Origin: Sediminibacillus massiliensis
GTDB taxonomy: Bacteria; Bacillota; Bacilli; Bacillales; Amphibacillaceae
Length of the DNA stretch: 64,000 nt
Assembly (NCBI RefSeq): GCF_900156915.1
Contig: NZ_LT732535.1
Coordinates: 1,265,823-1,329,822, forward strand
Direction of reading: 5' to 3'
Below, in pieces: positions 48,553-58,436 of the stretch (its first letter is position 1; each line of letters opens with the position of its first letter). The position numbers and the translations under genes are program-made. The notes beneath the pieces are model-generated. The model saw only the letters and a program-made list of their open reading frames with translations. It was not told where the DNA came from and made no database searches.

Positions 48553-49137
48553 GTGATCACCCAGGAGAAACAAACCGCCTTAACTGGAAATCATCTAAAG
48601 GACTTATTCGCTGTCTTTCTGACATTTATGAAAATCAGCCCCCTCACCTTTGGAGGGGGCATAACGATGATTCCCCACATTGAAAGTGAGATTGTAAACA
48701 AAAGAAATTGGCTTGCCAAAGAAGATATTCCCAATGTTGTGGCAATAGCCCAGTCTGCCCCAGGTTCTGTGGCACTCAATTCCGCTGTCTATATCGGTTA
48801 TACGGTGAGAGGGATACCGGGCGCCATGTCTGCGATAGCCGGTATGTTGGTGCCAGCGAGTCTGATCATTGTCGGGTTAACCTATCTTTATTTAAACTAC
48901 CAGAACCTGGACATTGTCCAAAATGCATTTAAAGGAATCCGGCCCGCCATCATCGGCCTTATTGTATTTGCGGCATACAAAATAGGAAAACGAGCGATTT
49001 ACAACAAATTTACTTTGATGGTTTTCCTCCTCACCCTTTGTACGCTGGGATTTCTAAACCTGTCGCCGGTATGTCTGATCATCGGCGGAGGCTTGATTGG
49101 TCTGTTTCAATCTATTTGGGAGCATAGAAGGGGATGA
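48553..49137 (+). CDS. chromate transporter family protein, half 1
   Basis: A 194-residue single-domain ChrA protein with about five helices. FMKISPLTFGGGITMIPHIE (residues 29-48) is the conserved N-terminal ChrA motif, and AIAQSAPGSVALNSAVYIGY the second. GTG start 3 bases after the reductase stop. Half-size ChrA proteins work in pairs, and the partner follows directly. The family exports chromate, but its native role may be another oxyanion or a small organic anion. Its place inside a catabolic operon is unusual. Confidence 0.8.
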   Translation: MITQEKQTALTGNHLKDLFAVFLTFMKISPLTFGGGITMIPHIESEIVNKRNWLAKEDIPNVVAIAQSAPGSVALNSAVYIGYTVRGIPGAMSAIAGMLVPASLIIVGLTYLYLNYQNLDIVQNAFKGIRPAIIGLIVFAAYKIGKRAIYNKFTLMVFLLTLCTLGFLNLSPVCLIIGGGLIGLFQSIWEHRRG

Positions 49138-49141
49138 CCGC

Positions 49142-49675
49142 ATGCAGATGCTGCAGTTGTTTTTGGCATTTTTCAAAATAGGACTATTCGGATTCGGTGG
49201 CGGTTATGCAATGATTCCGCTGATGGAACAGGCAAATAGGGAACACCACTGGATTCCGCATCACCAATTTACAGATATTATAGCGATTGCCGGGTCCTCC
49301 CCAGGGCCGATTGCATCAAACTCGGCTTTATTCATTGGTTACCATACAGCTGGACCGTTAGGAGCAATCATAGCAGTGGCAGGGAATTTGCTCCCTTCGT
49401 TTTTGATTGTGCTAGCTATTATCAAACTGGTAACGCACCAAGCTTCCCTGAACATCGTCCGTCATTGTTTAAACGGCATCCATCCGGTGATTGCCGCACT
49501 TATTCTTTATGCAGGGTTTCTTATGAGCAGACAAACGGACTTATTTTCAAACGAGATTGCATATGCCCAATATTTGATATTATTCCTTTCCATTATACTG
49601 CTGTTCAAAAAAGTGTCTCCGGTATGGGTGATCAGTTGTTCAGGATTGTTAGGAATCCTAATTTATAGTTTTTAA
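49142..49675 (+). CDS. chromate transporter family protein, half 2
   Basis: A 177-residue partner ChrA domain. FFKIGLFGFGGGYAMIPLME (residues 9-28) and AIAGSSPGPIASNSALFIGY repeat the motifs of half 1. The ATG at 49142 follows AGGGGATG and is 4 bases after the upstream stop; the longer frame overlapping half 1 is rejected. The two halves probably insert with opposite topology and form one transporter. The aldehyde dehydrogenase gene follows 14 bases later. Confidence 0.8.
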   Translation: MQMLQLFLAFFKIGLFGFGGGYAMIPLMEQANREHHWIPHHQFTDIIAIAGSSPGPIASNSALFIGYHTAGPLGAIIAVAGNLLPSFLIVLAIIKLVTHQASLNIVRHCLNGIHPVIAALILYAGFLMSRQTDLFSNEIAYAQYLILFLSIILLFKKVSPVWVISCSGLLGILIYSF

Positions 49676-49689
49676 AGGAGGAAGCGATT

Positions 49690-51165
49690 TTGGAAACAAA
49701 AAAGATGTTCATCGATGGAAAATGGGTGGATGCCGGAATCGGTGAAACACGCTCCATCATCAATCCATTTAATCAAGAAGAGATTGCTGTGGCTGCTGAA
49801 GGAAATGAATCGGATGCAAAAGCAGCCATCTCGGCGGCCAGACAAGCGTTCGATAATGGTGATTGGCCAAACACACCGGCAGCAGCACGGGCAGCCTTTG
49901 TCCGAAAAATTGCCGAACTAATCGAACGTGATAAAGAGGAACTAGCCGAACTTGAATCCCTCGATACAGGCAAAACAGTGGAAGAAAGCCGCGGTGATAT
50001 GGATGATATAGCCGGAGTTTTCCGTTATTATGCCGATATAGGCGACAAAGATGGCGGTGAAATCATTGATTCCCCCATCCCTGACGCTGTAAGCAAAGTG
50101 GTCCATGAGCCAGTCGGAGTCTGCGGGCAGATCACTCCATGGAACTATCCATTATTGCAAGCATCTTGGAAACTAGCACCCGCCCTGGTCACAGGCAACA
50201 CACTGGTCATGAAACCTAGTGAAATCACACCGCTGACAACTGTCAAAGTCTTTGAATTAATAGAAGAAGCAGGTGTTCCGGCTGGGGTCGCAAACCTTGT
50301 CCTTGGGGCAGGTAACACTGTTGGCGCAGAGCTTTCAACCAATATAGAGGTAGATTTAATCTCTTTTACAGGCGGAATTGAAACAGGGAAAAAAATCATG
50401 CAAGCAGCTAGCATCAATGTGAAGAAACTGGCATTAGAGCTTGGCGGCAAAAACCCTAATGTGGTATTTGCGGATGCTGATTTCGAAACAGCAGTAGATC
50501 AGGCAATGAATGCCGTTTTCTTCCATGCCGGCCAAATTTGTTCAGCTGGAACGAGGCTTATTATAGAAGAAAGTATTCACGACAAGTTCGTGGAGGCTTT
50601 AGTGGAACGTGTGCAAAACATTAAAATCGGCAGTGGTTTTGATGATGATACCCAAATGGGTCCGCTTATTTCCGCAGAACATCTAGCAAAAGTAGAAAAG
50701 TATGTAGAAGCAGGTAAAAAGGAAGGTGCAAAAGTGGTTGTTGGAGGTAAACAACCAGAAGACCCGGCGCTACAAAATGGATTCTTCTATTTACCTACCA
50801 TTTTCACTAACTGCACGACAGATATGAGCATTGTACAGGATGAAGCATTCGGTCCTATCATAACTGTCGAAACGTTCACTACAGAGGAAGAAGCTGTTAA
50901 ACTGGCTAATGATTCGATTTACGGGCTTGCCGGCGGCGTTTGGACAAACGATATCGTGAAAGCTGAACGATGTGTTGCCAAAATGCGCATGGGCACCGTA
51001 TGGATTAACGAATTCAACCTATACTTCCCACATGCACCATGGGGCGGATTCAAACAATCGGGCATTGGCCGTGAGTTAGGTAAACTTGGATTGGAAGAAT
51101 ATACGGAAACGAAGCATATCTTCCATAACCTGAAACCAGAGCCTGTCAATTGGTTCGGAGAATAA
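49690..51165 (+). CDS. gbsA: betaine-aldehyde dehydrogenase-like enzyme (GbsA type)
   Basis: A 491-residue NAD-dependent aldehyde dehydrogenase. Catalytic residues are N152 (TPWNYP), E250 (LELGGKNP) and C284 (GQICSAG). From memory of B. subtilis GbsA, long stretches agree (RSIINPFNQEEIA, ESLDTGKTxEES, SFTGGIETGKKIM, PAPxNWF-like end), so betaine aldehyde is the best guess. TTG start after AAAGGAGG. It closes the amidohydrolase operon. No choline dehydrogenase (GbsB) gene is next to it, unlike the usual gbsAB pair. Confidence 0.8.
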   Translation: METKKMFIDGKWVDAGIGETRSIINPFNQEEIAVAAEGNESDAKAAISAARQAFDNGDWPNTPAAARAAFVRKIAELIERDKEELAELESLDTGKTVEESRGDMDDIAGVFRYYADIGDKDGGEIIDSPIPDAVSKVVHEPVGVCGQITPWNYPLLQASWKLAPALVTGNTLVMKPSEITPLTTVKVFELIEEAGVPAGVANLVLGAGNTVGAELSTNIEVDLISFTGGIETGKKIMQAASINVKKLALELGGKNPNVVFADADFETAVDQAMNAVFFHAGQICSAGTRLIIEESIHDKFVEALVERVQNIKIGSGFDDDTQMGPLISAEHLAKVEKYVEAGKKEGAKVVVGGKQPEDPALQNGFFYLPTIFTNCTTDMSIVQDEAFGPIITVETFTTEEEAVKLANDSIYGLAGGVWTNDIVKAERCVAKMRMGTVWINEFNLYFPHAPWGGFKQSGIGRELGKLGLEEYTETKHIFHNLKPEPVNWFGE

Positions 51166-51180
51166 TCAGCTTATGATAAA

Positions 51181-51226
51181 AAACACTCACAACCGTTGAT
51201 AACACAACGTCTGTGAGTGTTTTATT
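51181..51226 (+). terminator. terminator of the amidohydrolase-gbsA operon
   Basis: AACACTCACA (51182-51191) pairs with TGTGAGTGTT (51213-51222) with an inner CGTTG/CAACG stem, and ends in TTTTATTTT. Confidence 0.8.
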
Positions 51227-51306
51227 TTCAACAAGAAAGTCGCACGATCAGTCTCATAGCGAAGCCTGGGGGGAATCCCCTATTTCAGAAATAGCTCATT
51301 GACTAA

Positions 51307-52290
51307 CTAAACTAAACTAGTCTCCTCATTCTTCTGCTCGAAGCTATCCAGCAATGTACGCACTTCATCCGTTGACTCTGTGTTCATCAATTCATTTCTT
51401 AACTCACTCGCCCCTCGGAAACCACGTACATAAATCTTGAAGAAACGGCGAAGCGGCCTGAATGGACGCGATTCAAATTCATTCGTATAGTGATCGAAGA
51501 GATCAAGGTGCAACCTTAGAAGATCCAGCAACTCCTTACTGCTGTGCTCTTTCGGCTGCTCTTCAAAAGCAAATGGGTTTGTGAAAATGCCTCGCCCGAT
51601 CATTACTCCATCCACCCCATACTTTTGAACGAGTTCCAATCCGGTTTGACGGTCAGGAATATCGCCATTGATCGTCAAAAGTGTGTCAGGAGCCACTTCA
51701 TCCCTTAGTTTCTTGATTTCAGGGATCAATTCCCAGTGGGCATCCACTTTACTCATTTCCTTTTTCGTACGAAGATGAATAGATAGATTAACGATGTCTT
51801 GTTTCAATAAATGTGTAAGCCAGTCACGCCATTCATCCACATACGTATAACCAAGTCTTGTCTTCACGCTTACGGGCAGTCCGCCTGCTTTTGCTGCTTG
51901 TATCAGCTCTGCTGCTACTTCCGGACGGCGGATAAGTCCGCATCCTTTCCCATTTGTTGCGACATTAGGTGCCGGACAGCCCATATTGATATCGATACCG
52001 CGGAAGCCTTCTTTCGCCATCCCGATACTCATTTCACGAAAATATTCCGGTTTGTCCCCCCATATATGGGCGACCATTGGTTGTTCATCTTCCGTGAAGG
52101 TCAAACGGCCACGCACGCTATGCTGCCCTTCCGGATGACAATAACTTTCCGTGTTTGTAAACTCTGTAAAGAACACATCAGGCCTTGCTGCTTCGCTCAC
52201 CACATGGCGGAAAACAACATCGGTCACATCTTCCATCGGTGCAAGTATAAAAAACGGTCGTGGTAGATCACGCCAAAAATTATCAGTCAT
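51307..52290 (-). CDS. tRNA-dihydrouridine synthase (YfjN-like)
   Basis: A 327-residue FMN-dependent Dus enzyme reducing uridines in the tRNA D-loop. LAPMEDVTD near the N-terminus is the FMN motif, and the catalytic Cys lies in [19 protein letters not shown] (second Cys in the GxG segment). KTRLG and VDGVMIGRG complete the barrel. The start is uncertain: the ATG at 52290 has GAGAGG 12 bases away, and an in-frame ATG at 52311 has none. It is a single gene convergent with the gbsA operon. Confidence 0.82.
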   Translation of the reverse strand: MTDNFWRDLPRPFFILAPMEDVTDVVFRHVVSEAARPDVFFTEFTNTESYCHPEGQHSVRGRLTFTEDEQPMVAHIWGDKPEYFREMSIGMAKEGFRGIDINMGCPAPNVATNGKGCGLIRRPEVAAELIQAAKAGGLPVSVKTRLGYTYVDEWRDWLTHLLKQDIVNLSIHLRTKKEMSKVDAHWELIPEIKKLRDEVAPDTLLTINGDIPDRQTGLELVQKYGVDGVMIGRGIFTNPFAFEEQPKEHSSKELLDLLRLHLDLFDHYTNEFESRPFRPLRRFFKIYVRGFRGASELRNELMNTESTDEVRTLLDSFEQKNEETSLV

Positions 52291-52355
52291 ACCAAATTCA
52301 AATCCTCTCATTATCGGGGCATCAGTCCAAAGCCTGATATGACCCCAAAAATAAA

Positions 52356-52375
52356 AAGCAAAGATAGCTTTGCTT
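52356..52375 (-). terminator. terminator after fosB
   Basis: On the minus strand AAGCAAAG pairs with CTTTGCTT (52356-52375), followed by TTTATTTTT. Confidence 0.7.
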
Positions 52376-52499
52376 CATTTATACTTATACCATGGTTATG
52401 TACTTTTTATCAAACTATAGAAAATTTCGACCATTCTATTTACACAGGAGGAATTTCATCATAATTGTCAACTGGTCATTTTTTCCACTTTTCAGTCGT

Positions 52500-52922
52500 T
52501 TAATCAAAAAACTCCATATGGGATTTCTCTTGTTTATAGAAATCCAACCTATCTTGTAAAGTGCCTGTATGAAATTCAAATTTGTGACCATCTGGATCAG
52601 TAAAATAAATCGATTTTTTATCTCTTTTGTCTCTTGGACGGCCAGACAAAATGTTTACATTCAATTCTTTTAGTCTGTCATACATTTTATCAAAGTCTGA
52701 CTCTTCAATCGAAAAGGCTATATGTGTGTATGATCTGCTTATTTCATTACGGGGTATATCCTTCTCGCGATTGAGAGCAAGCCACATTCCATTCAAATCA
52801 AAATATGCAGTATTTCTACCTTTTACTAGCAGTTTGGCTTCAAATACTCTTTTGTAAAACTCAATAGCTTTTTCCAAATCAGAAACCGAAAATAAAAAAT
52901 GATTAAGTCCTTTTATTGACAC
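52500..52922 (-). CDS. fosB: FosB-type metallothiol transferase
   Basis: A 140-residue glyoxalase-fold enzyme that opens fosfomycin with bacillithiol or cysteine. Metal ligands are H8 (GLNHFLFSV), H67 (YTHIAFS) and E116 ([15 protein letters not shown]), matching positions 7, 66 and 115 of known FosB within one residue. [18 protein letters not shown] forms the substrate loop. Such genes are part of the normal chromosome of many Bacillaceae. It stands alone with its own terminator; no mobile element is adjacent. Confidence 0.88.
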   Translation of the reverse strand: MSIKGLNHFLFSVSDLEKAIEFYKRVFEAKLLVKGRNTAYFDLNGMWLALNREKDIPRNEISRSYTHIAFSIEESDFDKMYDRLKELNVNILSGRPRDKRDKKSIYFTDPDGHKFEFHTGTLQDRLDFYKQEKSHMEFFD

Positions 52923-53013
52923 TGTCTCACCTCACCCTATTCTTATTGATCATCCCCGCGATTTTCCAGGATTTCTACAGTTAATCGATATGAAAGAGAT
53001 AAAAACCAACATA

Positions 53014-54195
53014 TTAAGAGGTACTTCTGAGTTCTGACTCTTCATTGAAGTACTCGGATTTGCTTGGCATAAGTGCTAGCTTTATTTGCCAAATGCTCAG
53101 CAACAGCAGTAAAATCGAGGCAGCAATGATACTGTACCTGACCGGAATGATATCACCTGTAAAACCAATTAATAAAATAAAGATAATCTGAAAGACACTT
53201 TGGAATATGCCATATATGCTCGAAATCCTCCCCATCATCTTAACCGGAACATTGTTTTGATAAAAAGTCATAAATCCAGTACCAGAAAAGGAGTTGAAGA
53301 ATCCTAGTACGATAAATCCAAATGCTACAGACCAAAATGAAAAGGAGAAAGCATAGATTAGATAGCCGACCGATAACATAAAATACCCGCTGGAGATTAG
53401 CATTCTTATAGACAGCTTTTTAGCCACGAACGAAACTGTTGCTGCGCCTAAAATAGAACCAACTCCTGTCAGGCTTATGAGTAACCCGTACTCTGCTTCG
53501 GATAAATTCAAGACCTTTTGAGTGAAGACGACCTCTTGCGCATCCATTCCAAGTGCAACAATCATAAAAAATTGCGCTATAAAGTACACCTTTACAACAA
53601 ATAGGTTACGCTGAGTGAATTTGAATACTTCCTTCCAATCACTTTTCAGCAATTTCAAATCGAGCTTATTCACTGTTTGATCCGCATCGTTATTTACGTT
53701 TGGCAATAAATATACCATTATAGCTGAAACAACAAAAGAAACAGCGTTAATCCATATCGATAGATGAACAGTGGTAACGAGCAGCAGTGCTCCCGATATG
53801 GCTGGGCCGATCAAGAAAGCACTTGACGTTATCAAACTTCTAAACGAGTTAAATTGTTTCCGGCCTTTTTCTGGAACAATATTCGTTATGTAGGTGACTG
53901 CTGCGGGTTCAAAGAACGCTTTGGAAATAGAGAGAAAGAAAAGACATACATATATAGGCCAAATAGAGCTGAAGAAAGGAATGATCGCTACTATTGCTGC
54001 ACGAATGATGTCTGTACCGATCATTATCCTCCGGAGATTCAAACGGTCTATCATACTACCAGACCAAAACTTCGTGAATATCGAAGCGATCGGTCCTATG
54101 ATCCATAATCCGGCTACCGCAGCAGCTGATCCCGTCAGTTTCAACACGAAAACATTAATGGCAACAAGATAAATAAAGTCTCCTAAAGTAGACAT
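53014..54195 (-). CDS. MFS transporter, possibly with damaged start
   Basis: A 393-residue MFS protein (DHA3/MefE-like exporters) with about twelve helices. The first in-frame ATG gives MSTLGDFIYLVAINVFVLKL, which is already inside helix 1. The 22 codons before it read VNISQQSISQKKNSFLLLFGLG and look like the true N-terminus, but no ATG, GTG or TTG occurs there; the first codon is GTT. No good ribosome site precedes 54195. It may use a non-canonical start, be N-terminally impaired, or hold a base error. The substrate is unknown. Confidence 0.7.
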   Translation of the reverse strand: MSTLGDFIYLVAINVFVLKLTGSAAAVAGLWIIGPIASIFTKFWSGSMIDRLNLRRIMIGTDIIRAAIVAIIPFFSSIWPIYVCLFFLSISKAFFEPAAVTYITNIVPEKGRKQFNSFRSLITSSAFLIGPAISGALLLVTTVHLSIWINAVSFVVSAIMVYLLPNVNNDADQTVNKLDLKLLKSDWKEVFKFTQRNLFVVKVYFIAQFFMIVALGMDAQEVVFTQKVLNLSEAEYGLLISLTGVGSILGAATVSFVAKKLSIRMLISSGYFMLSVGYLIYAFSFSFWSVAFGFIVLGFFNSFSGTGFMTFYQNNVPVKMMGRISSIYGIFQSVFQIIFILLIGFTGDIIPVRYSIIAASILLLLLSIWQIKLALMPSKSEYFNEESELRSTS

Positions 54196-54348
54196 GCCCA
54201 GTCCGAACAGCAGTAAAAATGAGTTCTTCTTTTGGGAAATGCTTTGTTGACTGATATTAACACCACACTTATGTATTCTAATAAATACTCTTTCTATTAA
54301 AAATAAAGTTCCCCTTTGATTAATTCATTGTTTTCACATAATGTTCAT

Positions 54349-54376
54349 AAAAAAGAACTCTCCATCTTGAGAGTTC
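54349..54376 (-). terminator. terminator of MarR-GNAT operon
   Basis: GAACTCTC (54355-54362) pairs with GAGAGTTC (54369-54376), followed on the minus strand by six U (A-run from 54349). Confidence 0.75.
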
Positions 54377-54424
54377 CCTTATTCCGTTAATATGAATTAG
54401 GCGCCTACCTATATTCTCTTTTCA

Positions 54425-55418
<994 letters not shown>

Positions 55419-55440
55419 AATGATCCCCCACCCCTGTACT

Positions 55441-55502
55441 TTGTTGCAATTACAACATAAAACATATGTTAATCATAACTCAATATTGTTGCATTTACAA
55501 CA
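55441..55502. promoter_or_regulatory. paired MarR operators
   Basis: TTGTTGCAATTACAACA (55441-55457) and TTGTTGCATTTACAACA (55486-55502) differ at one base and are both near-palindromes. Their 45-bp centre-to-centre distance is a little over four helical turns. The first starts 23 bases before the MarR ATG. Confidence 0.7.
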
Positions 55503-55560
55503 TTCATTTACCAATGTGCTTAGTTACTTCACCATTTCCATGACCACCTATCTTCAACGT

Positions 55561-55594
55561 AAAAAAGGCTGAAACGATGTTCGTTCCTGCCTTT
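55561..55594 (-). terminator. terminator after BASS gene 2
   Basis: AAAGGC near 55564 pairs with GCCTTT near 55588, with an inner GAAACGA/TCGTTCC stem; the A-run at 55560-55566 gives U on the minus strand. Confidence 0.6.
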
Positions 55595-55599
55595 TCCAG

Positions 55600-56580
55600 C
55601 TATCCCTTTTCATGAACCTGCAGACTATCTGCTGCTATAGATGGCTTCCCATATAAACGTCTCAATAAAAACCCGTAAATGGACGCTAGCACTTGCTGGA
55701 ACAACATGCCGATCACGACCGGGACAGCGACTGGCGGCGGGAAATACGTTACCGCAATGACCGACCCGGCACTTATATTCCGCATGCCGCCCGAAAAAGT
55801 CAAAGCGATGACTTCATCCCTGTCCCGGTTGAGCAGCGTGCCGATACACCATGACAGCAAATATCCGGAAGCAGCGATGAAGAATACCACAGCCGCAATC
55901 CACACTAACTTCCAATTGATGTTGGAAAGATAAGGAGCGACGACAGCGCTGTTGATCATGATCACCAACATGAGCCCGAGTTTGGAAAAAGGCGATAACC
56001 GCGGGCTCCATACTTCGCCTGCCCTGCCTTTGCTGATATGGTTGATTGTCATCGCCAATACGGACGGCAAAACAACCATACCGACCAGGGACCTCATCAT
56101 GCTCCAAATTTCCATATCGACCGATGCCCCCACAAACAAGGATAACGTCAACGGCACCAGCACAGGGGATAATATCGTATCGATGATTACGGTGGAAAAG
56201 GTGAGCGCAATATTACCTTTATGGATGGACACCCAGATAAAACTCGTAATGCCAGTCGGGATCGCCATCGAAAGCAACAATCCGATGATGGTAAGCATGT
56301 CTCCGTTGAAGGTGATATGACCGACAGACCACGCCCAAATCGGCATGATGATATGAAGCACAATCAACACGACAATGATCGGAAGGGGATTCAGAAATGT
56401 TTTTTGTAAAGAATGAAAATTGGAATTCAAGCTTCCAGTAAAGGATATAAAAGCAAAAATCCATGTGATCAAAAAAGCAAAACCGATTATATGTCCTGAA
56501 AGCAAAACACCCAACACGACACTTACCGGAGCGAGAAAAGGCATCACGCTGTTCAGTCTCTCATTTAATTTAATAAGCAT
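55600..56580 (-). CDS. bile acid:sodium symporter family protein (BASS) 2
   Basis: A 326-residue SBF/BASS protein and a paralogue of the one at 16759-17736. SGGMRNISAGSVIAVTYFPP matches the same C-terminal signature, followed by the shared LFQQ.LAS helix. About ten helices. ATG with GGAG 9 bases upstream. It is a single-gene unit upstream of the MarR operon. The substrate is probably an organic anion. The two paralogues differ in loops and in their local regulators, which suggests different substrates. Confidence 0.8.
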   Translation of the reverse strand: MLIKLNERLNSVMPFLAPVSVVLGVLLSGHIIGFAFLITWIFAFISFTGSLNSNFHSLQKTFLNPLPIIVVLIVLHIIMPIWAWSVGHITFNGDMLTIIGLLLSMAIPTGITSFIWVSIHKGNIALTFSTVIIDTILSPVLVPLTLSLFVGASVDMEIWSMMRSLVGMVVLPSVLAMTINHISKGRAGEVWSPRLSPFSKLGLMLVIMINSAVVAPYLSNINWKLVWIAAVVFFIAASGYLLSWCIGTLLNRDRDEVIALTFSGGMRNISAGSVIAVTYFPPPVAVPVVIGMLFQQVLASIYGFLLRRLYGKPSIAADSLQVHEKG

Positions 56581-56730
56581 AAGTCCAACTCCAAATTACT
56601 AAAGAAGATAACAGTCTAATCCAGACTGCCAATCTCAGATAATAATGCAATTTTCACTTATTTCTATTATAAGCAATGGAGTCAAGATATAATTTGTAAA
56701 TCAAGACTGTTTACAGCTATATGGATCAAA

Positions 56731-56760
56731 AAAAAAAATAATGATGTCTCACAACATCAT
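56731..56760 (-). terminator. terminator after DUF4038 gene
   Basis: ATGATGT (56741-56747) pairs with ACATCAT (56754-56760). On the minus strand it is followed by a long U-run (A-run 56728-56738). Confidence 0.8.
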
Positions 56761-56773
56761 CTAATCATCCAGG

Positions 56774-58072
56774 TTAATCTCTTGTGCCGATTAACAGTGC
56801 ATCTGAATTACTGTCATATATCTTTAAGGAACTCCATTTATCATTATTGAAGTCCATTTTTGGTATCATAAAATTTTTCTTTGAAAGGTCTACTAAATAC
56901 AAATTGAAATTAGAAAGGTCCTCGTTGATGTGCACTTCAGTCAAATAAGGAATGTAAACAATCACTTTTCTCCCATCTTTTGAAGACGCCATTCTAATTT
57001 CCTCAGATTCATTTAAGATTTTATCTTGGGGTTCAAGATCAAATAGGTTATATAATTCAAACAACCATTTCGCAAAGCTAACATCCCATGCTCCTTCCAA
57101 TTGTAAGGAAGACCGCCAATCTAATGGGGTATCGGAGAATTCTTTATTATTGAATATCTCGCCTCTTCTATGCCATGACCACAATCCATGCGCCCCATAT
57201 GTAAACCCGGCTTTTGCACCTGACAGCAAACTTTGCCACATGGCTTTGCGGACTTCGAATGATTTAAATCTCCCGTATTCCCTACCGTATCCATGACCTT
57301 CATAACAGGGTTCCCCATTTACAATTGGTCTTTTCACCCTTATATTCGAAAATTTTTCTGCTAATTTATAAGTTAGATCTTGATTTTTTTGATGACCTGA
57401 CTGATACATATAAAAGTCTACTTCTTTTGAATGAATGAATTCCTCTGGGAGATTCACATGAGGCTGTAAATGGAATGCGGTTAACCCTTCCCTATCATTT
57501 CTTTTTATAGTTCGTATTACAGTTCTAAAGTACTCAACGGATTCGTCCGTAGGAAAATTTGTATCCCCACTTGCAAGATAAATAGGACTGTACCTTTTAA
57601 AACGGTTAACTACATATGAAGTATATGATTCTACTTTATCTATAGGCATTATGCATGAAGGGTGTACTTTTTCAGATGCCCAAGTCCCTTTAACATAATT
57701 GCACCATAAAACTACTAGGGCAGGAATAAATCTCATTTCAGTTGCTATTTTGATCATTTGTTCAGCTTTATAAAAATAATTTTCATTCGGCAAATCAAAA
57801 TTCCAATTTCCTTTTTTATCTTTTTCGAAAGGCTGAAGTTCCCCAATATATTGACTTGCATCATGTAATATAGGAAGAATACTGATTTGTAAAACATTGA
57901 AGTTTTGCTTTTGTCTATATAACAGATATTCTTTCCACTCTTCCAATGAACACTTCAAAAAAGCATTCCAGACTGTATCAGCTAGATAAAAAAATCTTTT
58001 ATCTCCTCGTTGAAAATAATCCATTGATTCAGATATCAATACTCTTGAATCTTCGCTTGATAGCTTATACAA
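56774..58072 (-). CDS. DUF4038 apiosidase-like glycoside hydrolase
   Basis: A 432-residue (alpha/beta)8 enzyme of the DUF4038 group (GH140-like). KRFFYLADTVWNAFLKCSLE at the start and NVLQISILPILHD, then YLASGDTNFP and PIVNGEPCYEGHG (probable catalytic acid) follow the family order. The C-terminal 90 residues form a small beta domain. TTG start after GGGAGTG. No signal peptide, so it acts in the cytosol on an imported glycoside. It is divergent from a LacI gene, and a cre-like site (58136-58149) lies in its promoter region. Confidence 0.75.
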   Translation of the reverse strand: MYKLSSEDSRVLISESMDYFQRGDKRFFYLADTVWNAFLKCSLEEWKEYLLYRQKQNFNVLQISILPILHDASQYIGELQPFEKDKKGNWNFDLPNENYFYKAEQMIKIATEMRFIPALVVLWCNYVKGTWASEKVHPSCIMPIDKVESYTSYVVNRFKRYSPIYLASGDTNFPTDESVEYFRTVIRTIKRNDREGLTAFHLQPHVNLPEEFIHSKEVDFYMYQSGHQKNQDLTYKLAEKFSNIRVKRPIVNGEPCYEGHGYGREYGRFKSFEVRKAMWQSLLSGAKAGFTYGAHGLWSWHRRGEIFNNKEFSDTPLDWRSSLQLEGAWDVSFAKWLFELYNLFDLEPQDKILNESEEIRMASSKDGRKVIVYIPYLTEVHINEDLSNFNLYLVDLSKKNFMIPKMDFNNDKWSSLKIYDSNSDALLIGTRD

Positions 58073-58135
58073 TATATCACTCCCTTTACGGTTCCTTGTA
58101 AGGCTAACCCATACAAAATGTTTTTTACACTGACA

Positions 58136-58149
58136 TGAAATCGGTTACA
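58136..58149. promoter_or_regulatory. LacI/CcpA-type operator before DUF4038 gene
   Basis: TGAAATCGGTTACA fits the loose cre form (TGWNANCGNTNWCA). It may bind CcpA or the adjacent LacI protein. Confidence 0.5.
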
Positions 58150-58379
58150 ATTAAAACTTAACTTATCTGCTTTATATAAACTAACTTTACCGTATATTAC
58201 CAAGCATTCTTCTATTAATCAACTATAGTTGAGTAAAAAGTTTAGTTTTTTTGTAAAAAGAATAAAATTCATGGCTTAAACTTTCAAATTCCTTCAATAT
58301 TTGAATCGAAAATTTTAATAAAAGGCAATATGCAGATATTTCACAGACTAAATTTTAGCTAAATTTTTATCAATTATGT

Positions 58380-58407
58380 TATAATAAATATATTATAAAC
58401 GCTTTCA
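58380..58407 (+). promoter_or_regulatory. LacI gene -10 and operator
   Basis: TATAAT (58380-58385) is followed by TATAAACGCTTTCA (58394-58407), a LacI-family dyad around the central CG placed at the expected start of transcription. This layout implies autorepression. The rest of 58150-58379 is AT-rich without other signals. Confidence 0.55.
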
Positions 58408-58436
58408 TACAAATACTTTGGATAGGTGTGTAGTAT

